In this document: piece after piece, positions 1 to 6,412 of the stretch
How the letters are laid out: the number at the start of each line of letters is the position of its first letter
Numbering within the stretch: position 1 is the first letter of the stretch
Assembly: GCA_036274895.1 (NCBI GenBank)
Contig: DASUEU010000027.1
Location: 124,001 to 188,000 of the forward strand
DNA length: 64,000 nucleotides
Reading direction: 5' to 3'
Source of the DNA: CALMKX01 sp036274895
GTDB lineage: Bacteria > Acidobacteriota > Thermoanaerobaculia > Multivoradales > SZUA-115
The notes under the pieces: model-generated
Databases searched by the model: none
What the model was told of the DNA's origin: nothing
Seen by the model: the letters and a program-made list of their open reading frames with translations, nothing else
Program-made: the position numbers and the translations under genes

Positions 1-60
1 GACGGCGAGGTGGCTCAACAGGACGATGCCGTAGTCGGTCAAGCGTGTGATGCGGATCAT
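1..60 (-). CDS. Rrf2-family transcriptional regulator (SUF Fe-S regulator-like), 3' truncated by window edge
   Basis: Reading leftward from the ATG at position 60, twenty codons are visible and begin MIRITRLTDYGIVLL. This N-terminus is characteristic of Rrf2 winged-helix regulators, especially the group that controls SUF iron-sulfur cluster assembly. The cysteines that would bind a cluster lie beyond the window, so cluster sensing cannot be confirmed. A GGGAG ribosome site sits 5 nt before the ATG. The gene is divergent from the peptide biosynthesis operon that begins at 329, with about 270 nt between them. Confidence 0.72.
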   Translation of the reverse strand, partial: MIRITRLTDYGIVLLSHLAV

Positions 61-77
61 GATGCTCCCGGCCGCAA

Positions 78-107
78 AGAGTACCGAGACGGTACGGATT
101 CTGTCAA
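78..107 (-). promoter_or_regulatory. Promoter of the Rrf2 gene with embedded palindrome
   Basis: On the minus strand TTGACA (107-102) and TACTCT (83-78) are separated by 18 nt. Between them, overlapping the -10, is the perfect inverted repeat GTACCG-AGA-CGGTAC (81-95). A palindrome inside the core promoter of a gene for a DNA-binding protein is the usual layout of an autoregulatory operator. Binding by this Rrf2 protein is an inference. Confidence 0.45.
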
Positions 108-167
108 GGCAGCGGCGCTGACGCCTGCTTGTCACACTCTCACGACACCAGATCACTCTTAAGGTCA

Positions 168-197
168 TTGACCCCAGCTGCAAAGTCAGCATAGACT
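168..197 (+). promoter_or_regulatory. Candidate promoter of the TOMM operon
   Basis: TTGACC (168-173) and TAGACT (192-197) are spaced by 18 nt, in a stretch visibly richer in A+T than the genes around it. The predicted transcript would carry a leader of about 125 nt before the YcaO start at 329. Nothing else in 108-328 looks like a gene. Confidence 0.4.
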
Positions 198-328
198 GTC
201 AGTAGTTGCCTTCATAGATTTTATTGCTTCTTGATCAGATCGAACGGCCGGTTGGCCGTCCCGAGTCCCGGACCAGGCATCGCCTGACGTTTCTATAAAG
301 CAGCAATCTCGCTAATCGGGGGTGGCCC

Positions 329-1792
329 ATGGGACAACTGTCCCTGAAGACGGAATACCTGAATCCGCACGTCGAGGCCCTCTTCTACCGCATGAGCCAG
401 GAGGAGGGTGAGGGTCTGGCGGATCTGCTGGCCTTCTACTCGCCCTATGGCCCCCTGCGCAAGGTCGTGACCTACTTCGGTCCGGCCGGCGGCATGCCGA
501 TCCACGTCGGCCACAGCGAGTACTACGACTTCGACTACATGCTGCGCCGGATCACCGGTCTATCGGCGCTCGACAGCGGTCTCTCGCAGAGCCTCTTTGC
601 CGGTGGCAAGGGCGGCAACGTCCCCCACATGTTCATCTCCAGCCTCGCCGAGGCCGTCGAGCGGGTGCTCGGCTGCCTCGCCGTGTTCGAGAAGAGTGAC
701 CAGATCGTCTACGCGAGCTACCGGGACATGCAGCGCCGTGGCTACGAGTGCCTGGGCCCGGGTGACATCCCCCTCTTCGCCGACGAGCAGCACGAGCGAC
801 GGCAGATCTACTACGAGCGCTTCACCGACGACAGCTTCGTGGGCTGGATCGAGGGCCGGCAGCTGCTGTCCGGGCGCAAGCTCTGGATGCCCGTCCAGAT
901 GGTCGCGCTCTTCTACTCCCTGCGCCCCGACGAGGCCCTGGTCGGCTACTCGACCAGCGGCGGCCTCGCCAGCCACATCTCCGAGCGCGAGGCCCTGTTC
1001 CACGGCATCACCGAGCTGATCGAGCGCGACGCCGTGAACCTGCGCTGGGTGTCGAAGATGGCCCCCCTGCTGGTCGACCTCGACCGAGAGGTCCGCTCTC
1101 CCGAGCTTGCGAACCTGCTCGCGATGAGCCGCGGCTTGCCCGGTGACTTCGGCTTCTACCTGCAGACGGTGGACATCCCCGAGGTGCCGGTGATCACCGT
1201 GCTCCAGGTCTGCCGGTGGCTCAAGAAGTGGTCGTACTACGCCGGCGGGGGCGTCAACCTCGACATCGACAGCGCCATGCTCCAGGCCCTGACCGAGTTC
1301 GGCCAGTCCGAGCGCAGCCTGCGCCTCGCCCAGACCGCGCCGGACCGTTACTTCGCCCACGGCGTGCGCCAGATGTTCGACGTACCCGAGGACACGCCGG
1401 TCAGCCAGATCGACATCTTCTTCAAGATCATCGCCTACTACGGCTACGCCAAGAACGTTCGCAAGATGGACGGATATCTCGCCGGTGAGCGTCGGATCAA
1501 CCTGTCGGACATCGCCACCGACGACTCGCCCAATTCGGAGGTGCGCTATCAGCGGCTCCTGGCGGTGCTCGCCAAGCACAAGATCGATCCGATCGTCTTC
1601 GACTTCACACCGCCGCAAATGAAGCAGGTCCGGCTGATGAAAGCTTACATCCTCGAGCTGGCACCGCCTTATCTCCACTCCAAACCACTACTCGGGCATC
1701 CGCGCTTCTATGAGATGCCCGTCAAGCTGGGCTATCGAGACAGCCCTCTCGGCTTCGACGACTTGCTGACGGATCCCATGCCATATCCGTAG
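329..1792 (+). CDS. YcaO-domain azoline-forming cyclodehydratase component (SagD-like)
   Basis: The 487-residue protein is a YcaO enzyme, the ATP-using subunit that phosphorylates the peptide backbone so that Cys, Ser or Thr side chains cyclise to thiazoline or oxazoline. Two signature nucleotide/Mg-binding helices are visible: SLAEAVERVLG (residues 105-115) and the E-rich stretch around 219-234 ending ELIERDA. The protein ends PMPYP, the C-terminal PxPxP motif that separates azoline-forming YcaO proteins from thioamidating ones. Start: ATG at 329 preceded by GGGGGTGG. It is the first gene of the operon and should act with the E1-like partner at 2855-3931 on the precursor at 2566-2721. Putting D first differs from the A-B-C-D order of the streptolysin S operon. 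Confidence 0.93.
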   Translation: MGQLSLKTEYLNPHVEALFYRMSQEEGEGLADLLAFYSPYGPLRKVVTYFGPAGGMPIHVGHSEYYDFDYMLRRITGLSALDSGLSQSLFAGGKGGNVPHMFISSLAEAVERVLGCLAVFEKSDQIVYASYRDMQRRGYECLGPGDIPLFADEQHERRQIYYERFTDDSFVGWIEGRQLLSGRKLWMPVQMVALFYSLRPDEALVGYSTSGGLASHISEREALFHGITELIERDAVNLRWVSKMAPLLVDLDREVRSPELANLLAMSRGLPGDFGFYLQTVDIPEVPVITVLQVCRWLKKWSYYAGGGVNLDIDSAMLQALTEFGQSERSLRLAQTAPDRYFAHGVRQMFDVPEDTPVSQIDIFFKIIAYYGYAKNVRKMDGYLAGERRINLSDIATDDSPNSEVRYQRLLAVLAKHKIDPIVFDFTPPQMKQVRLMKAYILELAPPYLHSKPLLGHPRFYEMPVKLGYRDSPLGFDDLLTDPMPYP

Positions 1793-1936
1793 TGGTGAAG
1801 GAAACAGGGGCCGCCGCTCACCACCTCTCCCATCCCTGAACACGAGGTCGCCCCACAGAGAGAGGTTCGCGGGCAGAGAAGACGGATGAAACTACGAGAC
1901 TCTGAACGATCTTCAACTCTCAAAGGGAGATCACTG

Positions 1937-2560
1937 ATGAAGAGACTTGCTCTCGGTATCGGCCTGATCGGCGTCATGGCGCTGGTCACCGGCCTGGCCG
2001 TGGCGAACCACGACGAGGGGTCGCTTGCACCGACCTTCTCGCTCAGGGCCGCTGCGTCCGCTACCTACCTGACCACTGTGGTCAGCGGTACGTTCCAGGC
2101 CGGCTGTCCGGCCTACGAAGAACTCGCGACTCTGCAGGCGGATCTCGGCATCGAGTCCGCCGGCACCAGTGGCTACTACGTCTACCTCAGCCAGAACGCG
2201 GACCCGAACGGCGACCAGCTCTACGAGGTTCGGATTCCCGTGACGGATGCCGCGGTCAACCTGCGCAAGCAGGTCCAGGATGCGGCGAAGCTCTATCGTC
2301 TGGGCACCACCGATGTCGTTCAGGAAGGGCCGCGTACGGTTGTTTCGGTTGGTAAGCCGGCTGGCTACTCCGATCGTGCCAAGCTGTACAACGACCTCTT
2401 CAACTACATCAAGAGCCAGCGTTGGAGCACGGCCGGCCCGCCGGTCGAGGAGTTCCTGGAAGCCGCGTCGATCGCTCACGACGACCCGATCGACAATTAC
2501 CCCTCGATGCTCAGCGTCGCGGTCTCGGGCACGACCACCAGTGCCCCGGTCAAGGAGTAA
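1937..2560 (+). CDS. Secreted GyrI-like small-molecule-binding-domain protein
   Basis: The ATG at 1937 follows AAAGGGAG and gives 207 residues. Starting here places a clean signal peptide (KR, then a hydrophobic core LALGIGLIGVMALVTGLAVA) at the N-terminus; an upstream in-frame ATG at 1886 would bury it. The mature part resembles the GyrI/SOUL-type ligand-binding fold: an early strand with CPAYEELATL, a central YVYLSQN strand and the typical YEVRIPV strand. GyrI-like domains bind amphipathic or toxic small molecules, so a role in binding or neutralising the mature peptide outside the cytoplasm is possible but inferred. Its stop lies 5 nt before the precursor ATG, and its last codons contain the AAGGAG used by the precursor gene, so the two should be co-translated. 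Confidence 0.7.
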   Translation: MKRLALGIGLIGVMALVTGLAVANHDEGSLAPTFSLRAAASATYLTTVVSGTFQAGCPAYEELATLQADLGIESAGTSGYYVYLSQNADPNGDQLYEVRIPVTDAAVNLRKQVQDAAKLYRLGTTDVVQEGPRTVVSVGKPAGYSDRAKLYNDLFNYIKSQRWSTAGPPVEEFLEAASIAHDDPIDNYPSMLSVAVSGTTTSAPVKE

Positions 2561-2565
2561 TCACC

Positions 2566-2721
2566 ATGAAGCTGAACACTCGTGTTCGCGTCGAGGAGAA
2601 GTACGACTCGCCGGCGGTCGTGGTGGCTCCGGGTGGCTGGTGCTGCTGCACTTGCTGCCACAGCTGGTGCCACTGTCACGTGTCGAACGTGATGGCCAGC
2701 TCGGGGGACGAGGAGCTCTAG
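2566..2721 (+). CDS. Streptolysin S-like TOMM precursor peptide
   Basis: A 51-residue peptide with ATG at 2566 and AAGGAG 8 nt upstream. Residues 1-24 form the leader and end VVVAPGG. The core opens with WCCCTCC and continues HSWCHCH, placing seven Cys and one Thr within 14 residues, and ends in an acidic tail with Ser-Ser. Streptolysin S precursors have the same architecture: a short leader ending VAPGG, then a run of Cys with Thr. The leader LNTRV (residues 3-7) sits where SagA has its FxxxB recognition motif (FTSNI). Unlike SagA, the core is interspersed with Trp and His. It is flanked by the cyclodehydratase genes. The peptide may be a cytolysin, bacteriocin or metal-binding product; activity cannot be read from sequence. 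Confidence 0.88.
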   Translation: MKLNTRVRVEEKYDSPAVVVAPGGWCCCTCCHSWCHCHVSNVMASSGDEEL

Positions 2722-2774
2722 GCGAGTCCCGGCCGTAGGGCCGGTGCTCGACGGAGCGTCAGTCGGGGATCCCG

Positions 2775-2825
2775 GGGGGAGAGGCGCGCTGCCCCCGCGC
2801 CGGTGCTCTCGCCCGGGCCCCTTTT
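2775..2825 (+). terminator. Imperfect hairpin and short T-run after the precursor gene (possible attenuator)
   Basis: GGGGGAGAG (2775-2783) pairs with CTCTCGCCC (2806-2814) with one mismatch. Inside, GCGCG pairs with CGCGC. A TTTT run follows at 2822-2825. The structure lies between the precursor and the E1-like gene in the same operon, so it is more likely a partial terminator that raises precursor mRNA relative to downstream enzymes. A terminator after sagA does this in the streptolysin S operon. Confidence 0.45.
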
Positions 2826-2854
2826 CGCACACGAATGGGCCGAGGAGCTGAGCG

Positions 2855-3931
2855 ATGAATTCAGGGAATGGCCGAGCCGATCACGAGGGTCTGGTGGCCG
2901 AGCGGCGTTTCACCCGCAACCCGTGCGTGACGATCATCCACTGCGGCGAGGATGAGATCGTCGTCAAGCACGGCTCGCGGTCCCGATTCACCAAGAATGT
3001 CCGCGACGATGGGCGCACCCGCCTGCTCGGTCGGATCCTGCGCAACGTGGTGCCACCAGTCTCCCTCGGGGAACTGGAGCAGCGCCAACTGCTGCGCCCC
3101 GAGGAACGGGAGGACGCGGCGAACCTGGTGACCTACCTGCTGGAGCAGGGCATCCTGGTCGAGCCGGACCAGGACCCCACCAGCGTCTACCTGCGCACCA
3201 TCCTGGGCGCCCAGACGCCCCTCGCCGGCAAGAGCGTGGCGATGCTCGGTGCCGGGCACCTCGGCAGCCGGATCGCCTCCGACCTCGCCGGTGTCGGCGT
3301 CGGCCGGCTGTGGCTGATGGACGGCCGGCGGGCCGAGACCGGCGAACCCTACGTCGAGAGCCTGGCGCAGGCCCTGGAAGGGCGCACCCACGGCGCCGTG
3401 GAGGTCGCCCGGGAGGGCCTCGAGGACGAGGCGGCGGTGGCCGCGGTCATCGGCGAGGTCGACTTCGCCGTCGCCGCCCTCGAGCACTTTTCGGCCCGCA
3501 CTTTCCACCTGATCAACAGCGTCGCCCTGGCGGCCCGCAAGCCCTGGATCTCGGTCTACATCGACGGCAGCGAGGCCCTGGTGGGGCCGATCTACGTGCC
3601 CGGCGAGAGCTGCTGCTACAACGAGTTCGAGATCCAGCACGAGGCCACCCTGGGGGGGATGAAGGACGACTACCTGATCTACAAGGAGACCCTGGACATG
3701 GCCCCGCAGCTCACCGAGCCGCCGGTGCTGCCGCCCTACCTCTCGGTGGCGAGCGGCCTGGCGGTCTCCGGGGTGATGCGCTTCCTGCTGTCGGGGCGCT
3801 CCTTCCTGGTCGGGCGGGCCAACCGCTTCGACTTCGAGCGTCTGTCGATCGACTACGAAGAGGTGTTGCGCCTGCCTCGCTGCCCGGCCTGTGCCCTCTC
3901 CCGCCCCGGCTACCGGGCCCTCTTCATGTAG
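2855..3931 (+). CDS. E1/ThiF-like TOMM cyclodehydratase partner with leader-binding domain (SagC-like)
   Basis: This 358-residue protein matches the usual size of SagC (about 350). Residues 1-110 should form the RiPP recognition element that binds the leader peptide. A Rossmann/ThiF-like domain follows, with GAGHLG at 132-137. The C-terminus carries CPAC (343-346), and an earlier ESCCYNE segment supplies further Cys; these are candidates for the structural zinc site of the family. In characterised systems the E1-like protein presents the substrate and stimulates YcaO. Start: ATG at 2855 with GAGGAG upstream. It is followed 13 nt later by the nitroreductase-like gene. Confidence 0.87.
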   Translation: MNSGNGRADHEGLVAERRFTRNPCVTIIHCGEDEIVVKHGSRSRFTKNVRDDGRTRLLGRILRNVVPPVSLGELEQRQLLRPEEREDAANLVTYLLEQGILVEPDQDPTSVYLRTILGAQTPLAGKSVAMLGAGHLGSRIASDLAGVGVGRLWLMDGRRAETGEPYVESLAQALEGRTHGAVEVAREGLEDEAAVAAVIGEVDFAVAALEHFSARTFHLINSVALAARKPWISVYIDGSEALVGPIYVPGESCCYNEFEIQHEATLGGMKDDYLIYKETLDMAPQLTEPPVLPPYLSVASGLAVSGVMRFLLSGRSFLVGRANRFDFERLSIDYEEVLRLPRCPACALSRPGYRALFM

Positions 3932-3944
3932 CGAGGTGAGCGCG

Positions 3945-4733
3945 ATGAACGAATCCGAAAGTCTGTGGAGCACCGGCGAACGCAAGCTGCTCGAGGAGGG
4001 GATCATCCCCTCACCGAACAGCATCGAGTGCGCCCGCACCGCCCTCGGCGACTACATGCAGCGCCTCGCCTCCAATCAGCCGCACGTGGCCGAGGTCTAC
4101 CACGAGAACTCCAAGCTCTCGCCCTTCTCGACGCTCGAAGTGCCCATGGACGGGCGCAAGCTCGCCGAAGTGCGCACGTGGTTCTTCCAGACCGCCTACA
4201 ACATGCGGGAGGACGAGATCGAGACCCGGCACGAGGCGGACTTCCGCAGCCGCGTAGACCGCCTTCCCGAGCCCCTCGCCTCCCTGCTCACCCCCTTCAC
4301 GGCCCCCGGGCCGGCCGCCGACCTGCTCTACAGCGTCGACTTGCTGCTGCTCCATCAGGCGAAGGTCTACCGGCTGGTGGCCACCACCCAGAAGCTCTGG
4401 GTCGAGCGCGAGGTGGCACCGACCGAGTGGGTCGCCCTGCGTGCCGCCCTGCCGGCCCTGCCCGCCAACTGTCCCCTGGAGCGCACGCCGTTGCTGTTCC
4501 TGATCGGCTGCGCGTGGCGCTACATGCTGGTCTACGGCCCGCGTGGCTATCGCTACACTCTCTTCGACGCCGGCCGGCTGCTCTCGCTGCTCGAGAGCCA
4601 GGCCGCCAAGGCGCGTTGCGGCCTGTTCCTGATGCAGGAGTTCTACGACTCCCGCCTCGACCGCTTCCTCTACGCCGAAGGCGTCGAACGCTCGACGCTG
4701 GCGGTCCTCGCCCTGTCCGGAGGCCAACCATGA
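3945..4733 (+). CDS. Degenerate SagB/nitroreductase-fold protein, TOMM cluster
   Basis: The start at 3945 (GAGGTGAG upstream) gives 262 residues. The C-terminal third contains YGPRGYRYTLFDAGRLL, the counterpart of the YGxRGYR...GH segment of SagB-type dehydrogenases, followed by the typical helix-strand end. The N-terminal FMN motifs of that family (RxSxRxF and PSxGGLxxxE) cannot be found. It therefore looks like a cofactor-poor paralogue of the next gene, perhaps a heterodimer partner or the detached half of the two-domain SagB proteins found in some TOMM clusters. Its stop overlaps the start of the canonical SagB gene (ATGA). Family assignment is from motif reading only. Confidence 0.6.
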   Translation: MNESESLWSTGERKLLEEGIIPSPNSIECARTALGDYMQRLASNQPHVAEVYHENSKLSPFSTLEVPMDGRKLAEVRTWFFQTAYNMREDEIETRHEADFRSRVDRLPEPLASLLTPFTAPGPAADLLYSVDLLLLHQAKVYRLVATTQKLWVEREVAPTEWVALRAALPALPANCPLERTPLLFLIGCAWRYMLVYGPRGYRYTLFDAGRLLSLLESQAAKARCGLFLMQEFYDSRLDRFLYAEGVERSTLAVLALSGGQP

Positions 4734-5701
4734 CCATGCCGCTCACCGCCGAGCCCCCGACCGAGATCCTGCTCGAGGCCGAAGAGCCCAACCTCGTCTC
4801 CGACGAGTTGCTGGCCGAGCTCGAGGAGCTGGACCCGACCGAGCAGAAACTGATCGCCCGCCTGGTGCGCCGCGCCAAGCGCGACGAGCGGGGCAACCGC
4901 CTGCCCGTGACCGAGGTGGCCATGGTCCACGAGTTCCTGAAAGTGGACCTTGAGAACGATGACTTCTCGGTGCTGCGCAACATCACCGCCTACACGGCGC
5001 CGCCGGTGGTCAAGGAATATCCGCACCACCAACGCTTCGCCCTGCCCACCGAGCTGCAACCCCTGCCCCATCCGCTGAGCCAGGTGCTGGCCAAGCGCGC
5101 CTCGCGCCGCGACTTCTCGAAGGGGCCCCTGTCCTTGACCGAGCTGGCGAGCCTGCTGCACTACGCCTACGGCATCCGCTCCCGGGCTCTGGCCTACAAC
5201 GTGGCGGGCTTCCCGTCCCGCTTCGTGCCCTCGACCGGCGGCCTGCAGTCGGTGGAGATCTACTTCACGGTCAACGCCGTCGAGGGGCTCCCCCAGGGCC
5301 TGTACCACTACAACCCGAACGTCCACGCCGTGGAGCTGCTCGAGCAGGGCAACTTCCGCCGCAAGGTGGTGCGCCTGTGCATCTTCCAGGACTGGCTCGA
5401 TGCCGCCAGCATCGTGCTCTTCCTGGCCACCGACATGAAGAAGGTGGAGTGGAAGTACGGCCGCCGCGGCTACCGCTTCGTCCACGTGGACCTGGGCATC
5501 GTGGCCCAGACCCTCCACCTGGTCGCCACCTCGCTCAAGCTGCGCTCCTGCATGATCGCCGGCTACCAGGACGAGGCGGTGCACGAGATGCTGCAAATCG
5601 ACGGCCGCACCGAGTTCATCGGCCTGCTGATGGCGATCGGACGCAAGCCCTGGGAGTCGACGCCGGCGACCGCCGAGGCCCCCGCTTCCGGGCAGGAGTG
5701 A
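4730..5701 (+). CDS. SagB-type FMN-dependent azoline dehydrogenase
   Basis: This enzyme oxidises thiazolines/oxazolines to thiazoles/oxazoles using FMN. The 323 residues include RASRRDF (123-129) and PSTGGLQSVEIY (167-178), the FMN phosphate and isoalloxazine motifs. YGRRGYRFVHVDLGIVAQTL is the family's C-terminal hallmark. Residues 11-75 form an acidic helical extension. The ATG at 4730 overlaps the previous stop as ATGA and has GGAGG 6 nt upstream. Length is close to streptococcal SagB. It probably works in a complex with the YcaO and E1-like proteins. Confidence 0.9.
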   Translation: MTMPLTAEPPTEILLEAEEPNLVSDELLAELEELDPTEQKLIARLVRRAKRDERGNRLPVTEVAMVHEFLKVDLENDDFSVLRNITAYTAPPVVKEYPHHQRFALPTELQPLPHPLSQVLAKRASRRDFSKGPLSLTELASLLHYAYGIRSRALAYNVAGFPSRFVPSTGGLQSVEIYFTVNAVEGLPQGLYHYNPNVHAVELLEQGNFRRKVVRLCIFQDWLDAASIVLFLATDMKKVEWKYGRRGYRFVHVDLGIVAQTLHLVATSLKLRSCMIAGYQDEAVHEMLQIDGRTEFIGLLMAIGRKPWESTPATAEAPASGQE

Positions 5702-5704
5702 GGC

Positions 5705-6412
5705 GTGCTGGCCTTCTTCCTGACGGTCGGCTTTCCCGTCGTGTTGGGAGCCGGCTTCGGCTTGGTGTTCATGGTCGGCCAGGCACTGGGTAAGGGATCC
5801 CGGCTGCTCGAACGTAGCGGGGCCTACCTCTACCCGGTCCTGCTGGCGATCCCCTTGATCGCCTGCCTGGTCCCGGCCTGGCGCCAGGGCGGCCTCGAAG
5901 CGCTCGGCTTCGCGCTGCCCCGGCTCGGCACCCTGGGCACCTGGACGGTCGTGCTGGTCGGCTCTCTGCTCGGCGTCGCCATCGGCGCCGCCCTCTTCTA
6001 CAACGAGCTCGCCGTCGGCACCCTGGTGCAGCGGATGGTCGACCGGCGGCGCGGCATCACCCGCGCTCTCGAAGGCCGCTCCCGGGAGTTCGCCGCCGAG
6101 CAGAGGCAGGGCTCCCTGGCCTCCATCCTGACCATCTCGATCTTCGTGGTGATCGCCGAGGAGGTGCTCTGGCGCGGCTTCCTGCCCGCGTTCCTCAAGC
6201 AGCGCTTCGGGTTGTCGCTGGTGTTGGCCGGCTTCCTGGCCGCCCTCTCCTTCGGCATCAACCACTACTACTTCGGGCTGCGCAACGTGTTCCTGAAGGG
6301 CCTCTCGGGCGCCGTGTGGATCGTCCTCTTCCTGGCCACGGGGAGTCTCCTGATCCCCTGCGTCTCGCACTACACCTTCGAAGTGCTGGCCTGGCGGCGG
6401 ATCCGCGGATGA
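5705..6412 (+). CDS. CPBP (CAAX-type) intramembrane metalloprotease, SagE-like
   Basis: This 235-residue membrane protein has several hydrophobic helices and the CPBP motifs EEVLWRGF (152-159, the catalytic Glu pair and Arg) and FGINHYYFG (183-191, metal-binding His). A later SHYTFE segment provides the second His. In the streptolysin S locus the equivalent gene, sagE, is thought to provide immunity or to cut the leader; the VAPGG site in the precursor is a plausible target. GTG start 3 nt after the SagB stop. The next gene overlaps it as ATGA. Confidence 0.83.
   Translation: MLAFFLTVGFPVVLGAGFGLVFMVGQALGKGSRLLERSGAYLYPVLLAIPLIACLVPAWRQGGLEALGFALPRLGTLGTWTVVLVGSLLGVAIGAALFYNELAVGTLVQRMVDRRRGITRALEGRSREFAAEQRQGSLASILTISIFVVIAEEVLWRGFLPAFLKQRFGLSLVLAGFLAALSFGINHYYFGLRNVFLKGLSGAVWIVLFLATGSLLIPCVSHYTFEVLAWRRIRG

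Noticed and set aside
293..514. Minus-strand 73-codon frame overlapping the YcaO start
   Set aside because: It is antisense to the first part of the YcaO gene, without motif or ribosome site.
3945..4733. Possible SagF homologue by operon position
   Set aside because: SagF is a hydrophobic membrane protein. This protein is soluble and keeps the RGYR segment of the nitroreductase fold.
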